Shown: positions 16,025 to 27,259 of the stretch, piece after piece
How the letters are laid out: every line of letters starts with the position of its first letter
How positions within the stretch are numbered: the first letter of the stretch is position 1
Origin: Butyricicoccus_A sp963620595
Lineage (GTDB): Bacteria; Bacillota; Clostridia; Oscillospirales; Butyricicoccaceae
Direction of reading: 5' to 3'
Length of the DNA stretch: 64,000 bases
NCBI GenBank assembly: GCA_963620595.1
Contig: CAVFAY010000004.1
Span: 1 to 64,000 of the forward strand
Notes under the pieces: generated by a model
Told to the model about the DNA's origin: nothing
Seen by the model: the letters and a program-made list of their open reading frames with translations, nothing else
Databases searched by the model: none
Made by a program: the position numbers and the translations under genes

Positions 16025-17126
16025 TCAAATCTCCTCCAGCACCGAGACAATGACGGTGTTGGAGATGAGAAAACCGTCCTCGGTGAGAGACCATCGAGAG
16101 TCGGTATGATGAACATATTGCTTGGGCAGAGAAGAGAGCACCCGCTGAACAGGGGCAGGGTCTGCCGAAAACTGTTTGGTGTAAAAATCTGCGTCAAAAC
16201 CGGCGGAAGTCCGGAGTGACAGCATGATATACTCGGCGGCGCGGTCGATGTCGCGCTCGTCTTCGCGTTTCGGCCGCGCTTGCCCGCGCAGCCACGCGGA
16301 CAAATCGCGCGGGATTTCATATCGCTCTCCGGCAAAATCGCCGTGTGCGCCCGGACCGAAGCCGAGATAAGGACTCTGCTTCCAGTAGCGGCTGTTGTGC
16401 CGGCTGGCAAAGCCGGGCTTGGCAAAATTTGAGATTTCGTAGTGCTCGAAACCGGCGCGGCGCATCCGGTCGCAGACCGCCAGATACATGTCCGCCTGCG
16501 TGTCCTCATCCGGCAACATCGGATGAAGCCTGCCGAGCGGCGTGTGTTCTTCCAGTGTTAGCCCGTAGCACGAGAGATGCTCCGGCTGTAAATCCAGCAG
16601 CGCATCCAGCGAGGCACACAGCTGCTCCATGCTCTGCCCCGGCAGGGCGTACATGAGATCGACACTGAGATTGGAAAATCCCGCCTGTCTTGCGCGGAAA
16701 AAGGCGTCGTGTGCCTGCGCAAACGTATGAATGCGGCCGAGCGCTTGCAACTCCCGATCATCGGCAGATTGGATGCCCATAGACAGCCGGTTGACACCGG
16801 TTTCGCGGGAAATCCTGAGAAAATCGTCCGTCATCGAGTCGGGATTGGCTTCCACGGTAATTTCTGCATCGGGGTCTACGGCGTAGTTTTCATAGACAGC
16901 CTGCAACATCTGTGCGATGCGTGTGCCGCCGAGCAGGCTCGGCGTGCCGCCGCCGAAATATATCGTGTCGATAGAAAAATCCTGGCACACCGCCGCCTGC
17001 TGCTGTATGTCGCAGATAAGCCGTTCGGTGTAGGCGTCGCGCAGCTCCAGCCTGCCGGACAGCGAATAAAAATCGCAGTAGCTGCATTTTGCCGCGCAAA
17101 ACGGCACGTGAATATAAATGCCGAGC

Positions 17127-17137
<11 letters not shown>
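16025..17137 (-). CDS. hemW: HemW-type radical SAM protein (oxygen-independent coproporphyrinogen oxidase-like)
   Basis: 370 residues. The radical-SAM cluster motif 'CAAKCSYCDF' follows 'LGIYIHVPF' at the N terminus, then 'TIYFGGGTPSLL', 'TVEANPDS', 'NRLSMGIQSADDRELQALGRIH' and 'GFGPGAHG'. HemW is a haem chaperone that resembles HemN but lacks its full catalytic set. The ATG lies 11 bp inside the end of lepA, the common lepA-hemW arrangement, so translation is coupled. Confidence 0.9.
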
Positions 17138-18938
<1,801 letters not shown>

Positions 18939-19064
18939 GAATATCTCCTTTCCACCGCCTTTTGCCGCGGCGGATGTGTGCAAAGTAAAATCGGACGAAA
19001 TACCGTCCATTCGTATTTATCAGTATAGCATAGCGCGCGATATGCCGCAAGGGATAGAACCGCC

Positions 19065-19098
19065 AAAAAAGCCCCCGTATTTGCATACGGAGGCTTTT
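19065..19098. terminator. Terminator downstream of the Mrp gene
   Basis: Stem CCGTAT/ATACGG extended by GCC/GGC, flanked by A6 and TTTT; works on the minus strand for the Mrp gene. Confidence 0.8.
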
Positions 19099-19105
19099 GG
19101 AAACC

Positions 19106-19918
19106 TTACAGTGCTGCGATTTTGTCACATGCCTTGGACAGATCCGGCAGCTCGACATCTTCGAGTGCACCGGCGTCGCAAGCGGCTGCCAGAGCCGGGT
19201 TCATCGGCAGCTTGGCGAGAACGTCCAGATTGTGCTCCTTGGCGATCTCATCGACATGGCTTTCGCCGAATACAGAGATGTGCTTGCCGCAGTCCGGACA
19301 TACCACATAGCTGTAGTTCTCGATGACACCCAGAATCGGGATGTTCATCATTTCAGCCATCTTGACTGCCTTGGTGACAACCATAGATACCAGCTCCTGC
19401 GGAGAGGTCATGACGATGATGCCGTCAACCGGCAGAGACTGGAAGACCGTCAGCGGAACATCACCGGTTCCTGGCGGCATATCGACGAACATAAAGTCGA
19501 TATCCTTCCAGATAATATCTGTCCAGAACTGCTGAACGGCACCGGCGATAACCGGGCCTCTCCAGATTACCGGATCAGAAGCGTTTTCCATCAGCAGATT
19601 GATGGAGCAAACGTCAATGCCGGTCTTAGTAGCCATCGGATACACGCCTTCCTCTGTTGCGCCCAGCGTACCGGTCAGACCGAAGCCCTTCGGGATGGAC
19701 GGTCCGGTAATATCGGCGTCCAAAATGCCGCAGTGTGCGCCCTTGCGCTGCATAGCAACAGCAAGCAGGGACGTTACCATGCTCTTGCCTACGCCGCCCT
19801 TGCCGCTGACAACGCCAATGACCTTTTTGATCTTGGACAGCGGATGCGGGGCCTTGAGCAAAGATTCCGGCTCGCCGCAGCTTCCTCCGCAGCTGTCGCA
19901 ATCGTGATTACAACCCAT
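19106..19918 (-). CDS. Mrp/NBP35-type iron-sulfur carrier ATPase
   Basis: 270 residues. The N terminus has a Cys cluster (Cys-3, 7, 10, 14), the deviant Walker A 'GKGGVGKS' is at 39-46, and 'VDMPPGTGD' and the C-terminal 'CPDCGKH' pair follow. These are the marks of the ApbC/Mrp family, which carries 4Fe-4S clusters to target enzymes. The N-terminal ferredoxin-like Cys cluster makes it closer to the archaeal/clostridial NBP35 form than to E. coli Mrp. Monocistronic, with its own ribosome site (AGAAGGAG). Confidence 0.9.
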   Translation of the reverse strand: MGCNHDCDSCGGSCGEPESLLKAPHPLSKIKKVIGVVSGKGGVGKSMVTSLLAVAMQRKGAHCGILDADITGPSIPKGFGLTGTLGATEEGVYPMATKTGIDVCSINLLMENASDPVIWRGPVIAGAVQQFWTDIIWKDIDFMFVDMPPGTGDVPLTVFQSLPVDGIIVMTSPQELVSMVVTKAVKMAEMMNIPILGVIENYSYVVCPDCGKHISVFGESHVDEIAKEHNLDVLAKLPMNPALAAACDAGALEDVELPDLSKACDKIAAL

Positions 19919-20030
19919 GATAGAGTCAACTCCTTCTAAACAATTTTCTTTGTGCGTGCTGTCATTATATCATATCCAACGCGTTTTGCAAGATACTGTG
20001 CAAAAACAGAGCGAAAAGCCGAGATTTGGA

Positions 20031-20064
20031 AAAGAAAAAGGCTGACATCCGAAGATGCCAGCCA
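20031..20064 (-). terminator. Terminator of the MATE gene
   Basis: GGCTGGCAT/ATGTCAGCC stem followed by TTTTTC on the minus strand. Confidence 0.75.
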
Positions 20065-20105
20065 TGCCAGAAAAAAAGAGAGGTTTATAAGTAGAAAAAG
20101 CGAAA

Positions 20106-21563
20106 TTAGTGTGCGCGCTTGCGGAAGAAATGTCTGTGCTGTGCGCGCGGAGCAGATACTTCCTGCTGCGGCTCTGCAACTGCCGGACGGTGAATCTTTG
20201 GCAGATGAATACCGGCCTTGTGCGCGTCGCGCATGTACTTCGGCACCCAAACGTTGCAGATATAGAAAAGAATAGAAAGCGATGTGCCAATGACCCAGCC
20301 GAGCGGATACGCATAGCAGACACCGGCAAAGCCCATCATCGGAACCATGATATAAGCCAGAGCTACGCGCAGTGCCAGATCAACGAGCGTAGTCACCATA
20401 AACGGTCCCATTGCACCGCCGCCGCGCAGCGCACTGTCGCAGCAGTTTTTGATGCCAACGAGCGGATAGAACGGAGCGACGATGAGCAGATATTCAATGC
20501 CGACGCTGATAACCGTGCCGTTGGAGCTGCTGCCGAGGAACAGCTGCAAAATCGGCTGACCGGCAACAAAGAACAGAACGATAATCGAGCCAATGACAAT
20601 CTCAGACATGATGATGCAGTCACGCACGCCCTGCCGCACGCGCTTGATGTCCTGTGCGCCGATGTTCTGTGCAGCAAAGCTGGACAAGGCATTCGGCAGC
20701 GCATTCATGACCATGATGGCAAAGGTGGAAACCTTCAGAGCAGCGGAGAATCCGGCAACCGTGTTGGAACCGAGCGGATTGACCAGACCCTGTACGCAGA
20801 ACACACCGACAGATACAAATGACTGCTGACAAATGGATGGAATCGCAATCAGTGCCATGCGGCCGAGCAGATGACGATCAAAGCGCTTCGGCTTCTGTGT
20901 CGTGTGAATGTGGGACAGACGACGAACCAAGGTGACGACAGCAAGCAGAGAAGAAATACCCTGTGCAATCAGCGTTGCCCAAGCGACACCGGAGATGCCC
21001 ATATTCAGCTTGCTGACAAAGAAAATATCCAGAATGACATTGAATGTCGTGGAAAAAGCGAGGAAATACAGCGGGGTGCGGCTGTCACCCAAGCCGTTAA
21101 AGATAGCGGTTGCGGTATTGTACAGGAACAGGAACAAAAGACCTGCGATGTAAATGCGAAGATACACCATTGTTGGCTCGAAAATGTTTTTCGGTGTGCT
21201 GATGAGCTGCATCAGAGCAGGACAAGCAACTTCACCGACAACAGTCAGTGTCAGAGCCAGCGTAATCAGAGAAATGACAGCGGTGCTGACAGCGGTGCGC
21301 ATCCGCACGATGTCGTGTGCGCCGAACAGCTGGGAGATGACGACCGAACAGCCGACGCTCGCGCCGGTAGCGACTGCGATAAACAGAACCGTAATCGGAT
21401 AGGCAGCGCCGGTTGCAGCCAGCGCATCAACACCGAGGAATCGGCCGGCAATCACGCTGTCTGCCAAATTGTACAGCTGCTGAAAGACCATGCTCAACAG
21501 CAGCGGAATGACAAACTTAATCAGAATCTTAAAAGGCGAACCCTTTGTCATATCTGTAATCAT
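20106..21563 (-). CDS. MATE family efflux transporter
   Basis: 485 residues with twelve predicted membrane helices. Family segments: 'GSPFKILIKFVIPLLLSMVFQQLYNLADSVIAGRFLG' at the N terminus, 'ATGAAYPI', 'GLGDSRTPLYFLAFSTTFNVILDIFF' in the first half and 'CDSALRGGGAMGPFMVTTLVDLALRVALAY' in the second. It would export drugs or cationic metabolites using a Na+ or H+ gradient. The C terminus has a hydrophilic His/Arg-rich tail of about 40 residues. AGAGGT precedes the ATG. Confidence 0.92.
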   Translation of the reverse strand: MITDMTKGSPFKILIKFVIPLLLSMVFQQLYNLADSVIAGRFLGVDALAATGAAYPITVLFIAVATGASVGCSVVISQLFGAHDIVRMRTAVSTAVISLITLALTLTVVGEVACPALMQLISTPKNIFEPTMVYLRIYIAGLLFLFLYNTATAIFNGLGDSRTPLYFLAFSTTFNVILDIFFVSKLNMGISGVAWATLIAQGISSLLAVVTLVRRLSHIHTTQKPKRFDRHLLGRMALIAIPSICQQSFVSVGVFCVQGLVNPLGSNTVAGFSAALKVSTFAIMVMNALPNALSSFAAQNIGAQDIKRVRQGVRDCIIMSEIVIGSIIVLFFVAGQPILQLFLGSSSNGTVISVGIEYLLIVAPFYPLVGIKNCCDSALRGGGAMGPFMVTTLVDLALRVALAYIMVPMMGFAGVCYAYPLGWVIGTSLSILFYICNVWVPKYMRDAHKAGIHLPKIHRPAVAEPQQEVSAPRAQHRHFFRKRAH

Positions 21564-21755
21564 AATTTTTCTTACCTCTTTGTAAAACGGGAGTGATCGT
21601 ACTCTTTCAAACCGTAAGCGATTGTATCACAGAATGTGACCAAAATGTAAGCGGAAAATTACACAGGTTTTTGAAAAAATGGAATGGGTATCTTGTACAA
21701 AATTTATTGTGAAATTTTGGGCAAATCTCCCAAAAGACAACGAAACCGCAACAAT

Positions 21756-21792
21756 CAAAAAGCCAGCCCGTTCGGGAGAGAACAGACTGGCA
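21756..21792 (-). terminator. Terminator of the XRE regulator gene
   Basis: GCCAG.CTGTTC / GAAC.GGCTGGC arms followed by TTTTTG on the minus strand. Confidence 0.7.
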
Positions 21793-21796
21793 TATT

Positions 21797-22213
21797 TTAA
21801 GAGTCTGATACGACTTCAGACGTTTCTACTTGTGAAACATCTGCATGGTCGAATGTGACCATATTGCAGGCAATCAGCAATACAAAGCAGAAAACGACGC
21901 AGAGCACGGCGAGACCGACAACGCGGCAGATGCGCCGATGCCGTCGATTGCGTTCAGCAAGAATGCTGTTGAGCTGAGACAGCTGCCGACTCAATGCGGT
22001 TTCGTCTGATGGTTGTGAGATAGTTTCGCCCAGTAAATCGGCAACGGTTGTATCTAATTCTTCTGCGAGCCGGATTAACAGCTCTGCATCAGGGACAGAG
22101 GTGCCGCGTTCCCATTTGGAAATCGTTTGGCGAACAACGTGCAGGCGATCTGCCAATGCTTGCTGAGATAGACCTCGCTGTCGGCGCAGAATTTTTAGAT
22201 TTTCTTGAAACAT
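21797..22213 (-). CDS. XRE-family regulator with C-terminal membrane helix
   Basis: 138 residues. The N-terminal HTH ('LKILRRQRGLSQQALADRLHVVRQTISKWERGTSVPDAELLIRLAEEL') is the Cro/CI type. A short linker leads to an Arg-rich stretch and one membrane helix ('VVGLAVLCVVFCFVLLIACNMV'). Such membrane-tethered XRE proteins commonly control adjacent transporters. It lies 79 bp downstream of the ABC exporter gene on the same strand and may share its transcript. Confidence 0.85.
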   Translation of the reverse strand: MFQENLKILRRQRGLSQQALADRLHVVRQTISKWERGTSVPDAELLIRLAEELDTTVADLLGETISQPSDETALSRQLSQLNSILAERNRRHRRICRVVGLAVLCVVFCFVLLIACNMVTFDHADVSQVETSEVVSDS

Positions 22214-22292
22214 AAGGGACTTCCTCCTATGGATGAATGTATCTCAACCATATCGTGTGTAACAGCCGTTGCGCAAGCAATGCAAAGGCACA

Positions 22293-24062
22293 TCACCGCA
22301 TATCTGAATACATACTGTATAATTCTTTATAAATTCCGCCTTTTGCAATCAATTCTTCGTGAGAACCCTGCTCGGCGATGCCGTCCTCGGTGAGAACGAG
22401 AATTTTATCTGCGCCGCGGATCGTGGTCAAACGGTGGGCAATCGTAAAGACGGTTCTGCCGTGTGCGAGCTTTTCCAACGACTGCTGTACAAGGCGCTCG
22501 CTCTCATTGTCGAGGGCACTGGTGGCCTCGTCCAAAATCAGTACCGGAGGGTCTTTCAGGAACACACGTGCGATAGAAATGCGCTGTTTTTGACCGCCGG
22601 ACAGCTTGACACCGCGTTCACCAATAAATGTATCATAGCCGTTGGGCAGAGCGGAGATAAACTCATGCGCACCGGCGAGCTTGGATGCCTCAATGATTTC
22701 TTCGCGGGTTGCTTCAGGTCTGCCGTAGGCGATGTTGTGCAGGACGGTGCCGGAGAACAGATAATTGTCCTGCTGCACCACGCCAATGTGCGAGCGCAGC
22801 GAATGCAGCTGGAGCTTGCGCACATCGACACCGTCTAATTTGACGCAGCCACTAGACACATCGTAAAATCGTGGGATTAAATTACAGAGAGTAGTCTTAC
22901 CGCCGCCGGATGGGCCGACAATCGCAATGTTTTGACCGGCATCGACATGCAGGCTGATGTGACCGAGCACTTCGCCCGCGTCATCTTCATAGGAAAACGA
23001 GACATCTTCAAAATCGACTTCACCGCGCACATGCTCACAGGGAATGGCGTCCGGCGCGTCGGTGATGTCCGGCTTCTCGTCCATGATTTCCAAAAAGCGG
23101 TCAATACCGGTCATGCCGCGCTGGAACTGTTCCATAAATTCGACGATGCGGCGAATAGAGGTCAACAGCGTCTGGACATACAGCAGATACGCGACGAAAT
23201 CACCCGGATGAATCGCACCGTGCAGCAGAAAGACACAGCCGAGCACGAGAACGACGAGATTCATCAAGCCGTCAAATGCACGGGTGGTCGCCTGAAAGCC
23301 GCCCATCCAGAAGTAATTGCGCTTTTTGATGTCCAGCCAACGCGCATTGCCCGCTGCAAATTTCTCTTCCTCCGCTTCTTCGCGGGCAAAGGACTTGACC
23401 ACACGGATGCCGAGCAGAGAATCCTTGACCTGAGCATTGATTTCACCGACCTGCCAGCGGGATTCCTTGAATGTCTCGCGCATTCGCCGGTTAAACTTGT
23501 AGCAGCACACCAGCATGATTGGCAAAACGGCAAAGGTAAACAGCGTCAGCGGAACATTGACGGACAGCAAGATGGCAAACGACACGATGATTTTGACACC
23601 GGCAATGAAAAATTCCTCTGGGCAGTGGTGCGCAAATTCAGTGACATCGAATAAGTCAGAGGTGATGCGCGCCATGAGCTGGCCGACCTTGGCATTGGCG
23701 TAATAGCGAAACGACAGCTTTTGCAGATGATGAAATAGCGTCGTGCGCATATCCGTTTCAATTTTCGCACCCATGACATGACCGATGTTTGCCATATAAT
23801 AGGAGCCTGCGGTGTCAATGACGCGCAGCACGAAATACAGTACGCCCAATCGGACAATCAGGTTTACCGTCAGTTCGGAGAGATTGTACTGGGCAAGATT
23901 CATGACGTACCGGACAATGACCGGCAGTGCCAGCTCGCAGATTGTCGTCAGCGAGGCGCAGAACAGATCCAGAATCAGCGTGGGGACATAGGGGCGAAAA
24001 TACGGAGCAAAGCGGCGAAACAGCTCCGCTGTGGAACGGGTTCGTCCATGTTTTTCTTTCAA
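22293..24062 (-). CDS. ABC exporter, fused membrane and ATPase domains (MsbA/LmrA-like)
   Basis: 589 residues with a TTG start behind AAAGGATG. Residues 1-310 form the six-helix ABC transmembrane domain; the nucleotide domain has Walker A 'GPSGGGKTT', Q-loop 'VVQQDNYLF', signature 'LSGGQKQRISIARVFLKDPPVLILDEATSALD' and H-loop 'IAHRLTTI'. One polypeptide forms half of a homodimer, or pairs with a distant half. Substrates could be lipids, peptides or drugs; the sequence does not decide. A membrane-tethered XRE regulator follows it. Confidence 0.92.
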   Translation of the reverse strand: MKEKHGRTRSTAELFRRFAPYFRPYVPTLILDLFCASLTTICELALPVIVRYVMNLAQYNLSELTVNLIVRLGVLYFVLRVIDTAGSYYMANIGHVMGAKIETDMRTTLFHHLQKLSFRYYANAKVGQLMARITSDLFDVTEFAHHCPEEFFIAGVKIIVSFAILLSVNVPLTLFTFAVLPIMLVCCYKFNRRMRETFKESRWQVGEINAQVKDSLLGIRVVKSFAREEAEEEKFAAGNARWLDIKKRNYFWMGGFQATTRAFDGLMNLVVLVLGCVFLLHGAIHPGDFVAYLLYVQTLLTSIRRIVEFMEQFQRGMTGIDRFLEIMDEKPDITDAPDAIPCEHVRGEVDFEDVSFSYEDDAGEVLGHISLHVDAGQNIAIVGPSGGGKTTLCNLIPRFYDVSSGCVKLDGVDVRKLQLHSLRSHIGVVQQDNYLFSGTVLHNIAYGRPEATREEIIEASKLAGAHEFISALPNGYDTFIGERGVKLSGGQKQRISIARVFLKDPPVLILDEATSALDNESERLVQQSLEKLAHGRTVFTIAHRLTTIRGADKILVLTEDGIAEQGSHEELIAKGGIYKELYSMYSDMR

Positions 24063-24249
24063 ATCGGTTCATCCTTTCTAAATATCAAACAAAACTAGCA
24101 TACAACAGGCACACGTTCTTGGCAAGAGGCAATCGAAAGATGCCGGAATATGACAACTTTGTATGTTCAACTGAAAAGAGGTAATTTTTTCAACTCAAAA
24201 CCGTTATCCTGAATAAGGGGGAATCGACAGAGGCATGAGGTGAAGAATT

Positions 24250-24492
24250 ATGACAAGCGGAGAGGCAGTGCGTTTGCGAATTGAAGAGCTGTGTCAGGAA
24301 AATGAAATCACAGTGAATAAATTGGCTACGATGAGTGGGATCACACAGTCTACGCTCAATAACATCGTCAGTGGAAGAAATCGAAGCACGACCATTGGAA
24401 CGATACAGAAAATATGTGATGGACTGGGGATGACGATTCAAGAATTTTTTGAATCGAATCTGTTCGATCATTTGGAGCAGGAGCTGCGCTGA
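24250..24492 (+). CDS. Small XRE-family transcriptional regulator
   Basis: 80 residues, nearly all HTH: 'RIEELCQENEITVNKLATMSGITQSTLNNIVSGRNRSTTIGTIQKICDGLGMTIQEFFES'. This is the YozG/SinR-like stand-alone class. GAGGTGAAGAATT precedes the ATG. It is divergent from the ABC exporter gene, with 187 bp between them, so it could act on that region. Confidence 0.85.
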   Translation: MTSGEAVRLRIEELCQENEITVNKLATMSGITQSTLNNIVSGRNRSTTIGTIQKICDGLGMTIQEFFESNLFDHLEQELR

Positions 24493-24521
24493 CGGAATTT
24501 ATTTCCGCTCAGCGCTTTTTT
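24486..24521 (+). terminator. Terminator of the small XRE gene
   Basis: GCGCTGA..GGAAA / TTTCC..TCAGCGC stem then TTTTTT; it begins inside the last codons of the gene. Confidence 0.85.
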
Positions 24522-24552
24522 CATGCGTGTCCAAATCTACACGAAAATCTGC

Positions 24553-24570
24553 GTCAATCTATGGTATAAT
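24553..24570 (+). promoter_or_regulatory. Extended -10 promoter, copy 1
   Basis: GTCAATCTATGGTATAAT carries TGG-TATAAT. The same 18 bases recur at 25919-25936 before the glycosidase gene. A -35 box is unclear. Confidence 0.5.
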
Positions 24571-24685
24571 GCCCATGTGCTCATGCAGCGCATAGTTGCA
24601 ACCGCCTGTTGCGGAAAAGAAACCGTATTTTGGTGGTGTGCTGTTAGCAAAAGTCGTATGCTGATAGTGAAAGGAGGAACATAGC

Positions 24686-25426
24686 ATGACCTTCGGAGAA
24701 AAAATACAAAAGCTGCGAAAACAAGCTGGTTTATCACAAGAGGAGTTGGCGGATCAGCTGCATGTTTCCAGACAAGCTATCAGCAAATGGGAACGTGACA
24801 ATGGCTATCCAGAGATAGAAAAGATGATTCGCATCAGCAAAATTTTTCATGTGACACTTGACTATTTATTGAATGAGGAAGGTACACAAACACCGGAAGC
24901 TGCTGCGGAACAGGGTCTGTATATCAGTCGGGAAACGGCAGATGGTTTTCTTTTATATCAAAAGCGGAAACATCTGCATATTGCGCTTGCTGTAGGTATG
25001 ATGGTGGGAAGTCTTGCACTCTCGTTTATGTTTTCAGAGGTTTCTATGCTGCTGTTCATGCTGATATGGATTGCGGGAATTGTTCTCTTACTATCTGTCA
25101 GGTTGGCAGATAATCCATATAGAAAGCTCTGGAAGGAACCACTGCTGTTTGACAAGACGGTAGAGAAAGAATTACATACGGCATATGCAGAGAAAAAGAA
25201 CTTCCTGCAACGATTGAACTTGATCGGAATTGTTTTCATTGCATTGGGCGTTCTGTTTTTTCCATTACTTGTTTCGGCAGAATTATTCTTTGCTGATACG
25301 GTTGTATTCAGTGCGGGAATAATGCTTGCAGGAATGGGAACGTTTTTGTGTATTTATATGACTGGCCTTATTCGTGCCTATCGGCTATTGGTTGCGAATG
25401 AAGCATATCACGAAAAAAGAAAGTGA
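24686..25426 (+). CDS. XRE-family regulator with four membrane helices
   Basis: 246 residues. HTH at 1-60 ('GEKIQKLRKQAGLSQEELADQLHVSRQAISKWERDNGYPEIEKMIRISKIF'). Residues 90-240 contain two pairs of hydrophobic helices separated by a cytoplasmic loop. It may sense membrane or envelope state. AAAGGAGG precedes the ATG. The lipoprotein gene begins 8 bp after its stop codon, so they form an operon. Confidence 0.85.
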   Translation: MTFGEKIQKLRKQAGLSQEELADQLHVSRQAISKWERDNGYPEIEKMIRISKIFHVTLDYLLNEEGTQTPEAAAEQGLYISRETADGFLLYQKRKHLHIALAVGMMVGSLALSFMFSEVSMLLFMLIWIAGIVLLLSVRLADNPYRKLWKEPLLFDKTVEKELHTAYAEKKNFLQRLNLIGIVFIALGVLFFPLLVSAELFFADTVVFSAGIMLAGMGTFLCIYMTGLIRAYRLLVANEAYHEKRK

Positions 25427-25434
25427 GGGTACAG

Positions 25435-25875
25435 ATGAAACGAATTTTCTTGATAATAGCAACAGTCATGGCACTTCTTCTCAGTGGCTGTCGATCGGAT
25501 CATGGAACGGATCGCTCCGCGTATCGTGACGATATGGCAAAGGCGCAGGAAATAGCAGTTGTTCCAGCTGATACAGCGGAAGTTAAGGACACCATTACGG
25601 ATACAAAGGAAATCGAGGATTTCGTCTCGGCGCTGCATGTGGACCAATGGGAATTGGGGACGCTGCCGGATAAAGCATCTGAAATCGGTACTTTTGGATT
25701 GGCACAAGAGAAAACGATCCGACTGGGGCAAACGGATGCCGATGGAACACTGCATGATGTTGCCACGATTACCCTATACGATGGAGGTTATATCCGTGTT
25801 GAAATGGACGGGTTCGATATGACTTTTGCAGTGAGTAAAGATACGGCAGAGTATCTGAACGGATATTTTGCATAA
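25435..25875 (+). CDS. Small lipoprotein of unknown function
   Basis: 146 residues with signal and lipobox 'LLLSGCRS'. The mature domain has alternating beta-like segments ('TIRLGQTDADGTLHDVATITLYDGGYIRVEMDGFDMTFAVS'). The ATG is chosen over a GTG four codons upstream because GAGGG lies before it. It follows the membrane-bound XRE gene and may be its signal input or target. No family is recognised. Confidence 0.75.
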   Translation: MKRIFLIIATVMALLLSGCRSDHGTDRSAYRDDMAKAQEIAVVPADTAEVKDTITDTKEIEDFVSALHVDQWELGTLPDKASEIGTFGLAQEKTIRLGQTDADGTLHDVATITLYDGGYIRVEMDGFDMTFAVSKDTAEYLNGYFA

Positions 25876-25908
25876 AGCAGTGTCTATCCGGTGCAGGTAC
25901 AACGCCTT

Positions 25909-25936
25909 TTGTAAAGCCGTCAATCTATGGTATAAT
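25909..25936 (+). promoter_or_regulatory. Extended -10 promoter, copy 2
   Basis: TTGTAA, 16-base spacer, TATAAT with TGG before it. The 18 bases ending at the -10 box are the same as at 24553-24570. Confidence 0.55.
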
Positions 25937-25970
25937 AAGCAGGACATGTAACAGAGAAAGAAGGGGCGGC

Positions 25971-27023
25971 ATGAAAAAGCATAGACTGCCGGTGTGGGCG
26001 CTGGTCGTGATTGACTTGGTAGCGGGCGCTGTGTGCGTGGGATTGGTGCTGCTGGTGCTGTATGTGCTCCCGCAGGGCACGGCCGTGTCGAAGCAGGAGA
26101 CACAGGAGGCAACGACACAGTTTGCGCTTCCTTCACAGGGCAGCGGAGAGACGACAGATACAACGGATACAGATGCCGAGCTCGGTTTTCCGGCGGCGAG
26201 CCAGAACAACTGGAGCCATGCGGACACCATTTCGCTGGCGGCAGACCAGACAGAGATACAGGCATTTGCACAGGCGAAAAAGACGAGAAAAACGCTGATT
26301 GATGACAAAACAGACCATGCAGAAATCAAAATTGAACAGGTAACCTGCACAGTAGATAACCAGCCGGTAGTATATTTTGCGGCGGATGTCTATGTCACAT
26401 CAACACAGTATGTCAAAACGGCATTTGCCAAATCTATGTACGGAAAAAATATTCGAGATTTTGTCAGTGCCATGGCAAAGCAAAATCAGGCATCACTGGC
26501 GATTTCCGGCGATTCCTACGGCGAGAGCGACAGTACCTGTGTCATTCGCAACGGCGAGGTGTACAGTAAAGATCCGGGCACTTCCGATGTCTGTGTGCTG
26601 TTTTCGGATGGCGTGATAAAGACCTACAGTGCTTCACAGTTTGATGCGGACAGCGTGATTGCGCAGGGCGCTTGGCAGGCGTGGACATTTGGACCGTCGC
26701 TGCTGGACGGCAGCGGAAATGTGCTGGAATCTTTTCATTCGACGGAATATCTCAACAAAATCAATCCGCGCGCGGCCATTGGCTATGTTGCGCCGGGACA
26801 TTACAAATTTGTTGTGGTGGACGGCAGACAGGACGGCTATTCCGCCGGTGTCACCATGTCGCAGCTGGCACAGCTCATGAAGGAAGAAGGCTGCCAGACT
26901 GCGTATAATTTGGATGGCGGCAAATCCGCGGTCATGTATTATAACGACAAAGCAGTGAGCAAACCGATTGGCGGCGTCAGCCGGACGATCAGCGACATCA
27001 TTTATATTCCGGCAGACGAGTGA
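25971..27023 (+). CDS. Phosphodiester glycosidase family (NAGPA/DUF2233) exported protein
   Basis: 350 residues. An N-terminal membrane anchor ('ALVVIDLVAGAVCVGLVLLVLYVL') and a Thr/Ser/Gln-rich linker lead to the NAGPA domain: 'YVKTAFAKSMYG', 'ASLAISGDSYGESDSTCVIRNGEVY', 'PRAAIGYVAPGHYKFVVVDGRQ', 'YSAGVTMSQLAQLMKEEGCQTAYNLDGGKSAVMYYN'. The Asn-Leu-Asp-Gly-Gly motif is the domain hallmark. It probably acts outside the membrane on phosphodiester-linked sugars of wall polymers. It begins a run of genes through 29,375. Confidence 0.87.
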   Translation: MKKHRLPVWALVVIDLVAGAVCVGLVLLVLYVLPQGTAVSKQETQEATTQFALPSQGSGETTDTTDTDAELGFPAASQNNWSHADTISLAADQTEIQAFAQAKKTRKTLIDDKTDHAEIKIEQVTCTVDNQPVVYFAADVYVTSTQYVKTAFAKSMYGKNIRDFVSAMAKQNQASLAISGDSYGESDSTCVIRNGEVYSKDPGTSDVCVLFSDGVIKTYSASQFDADSVIAQGAWQAWTFGPSLLDGSGNVLESFHSTEYLNKINPRAAIGYVAPGHYKFVVVDGRQDGYSAGVTMSQLAQLMKEEGCQTAYNLDGGKSAVMYYNDKAVSKPIGGVSRTISDIIYIPADE

Positions 27024-27035
27024 GGTGGAAAACAC

Positions 27036-27257
27036 ATGAAGCTTTTACAGGCGGTACTGCCGCATATTACCATTGTCCTGTGCATCTTGTTTGTTGTGCT
27101 GTGGATTTTGGACTATTTTAATCCCATGATGCATTTTCTGACGGCAGCCTTGCCCAAGGCATTGCTGTTGGTGCTGCTCATCAGTGCCGCCGCGACGGCA
27201 ATTTTGACAGTTGCCTATCAGAGAAATAACCATGGATCGGATAAAAAGGAGGAGTAG
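27036..27257 (+). CDS. Small two-helix membrane protein, unknown function
   Basis: 73 residues with two hydrophobic helices ('ITIVLCILFVVLWILDYF' and 'ALLLVLLISAAATAILTVAY') and a charged tail. It lies 12 bp after the glycosidase gene and 2 bp before the RsmF-like gene, with its own GAGGTGG. No family is recognised; it is probably co-transcribed. Confidence 0.75.
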   Translation: MKLLQAVLPHITIVLCILFVVLWILDYFNPMMHFLTAALPKALLLVLLISAAATAILTVAYQRNNHGSDKKEE

Positions 27258-27259
27258 GT

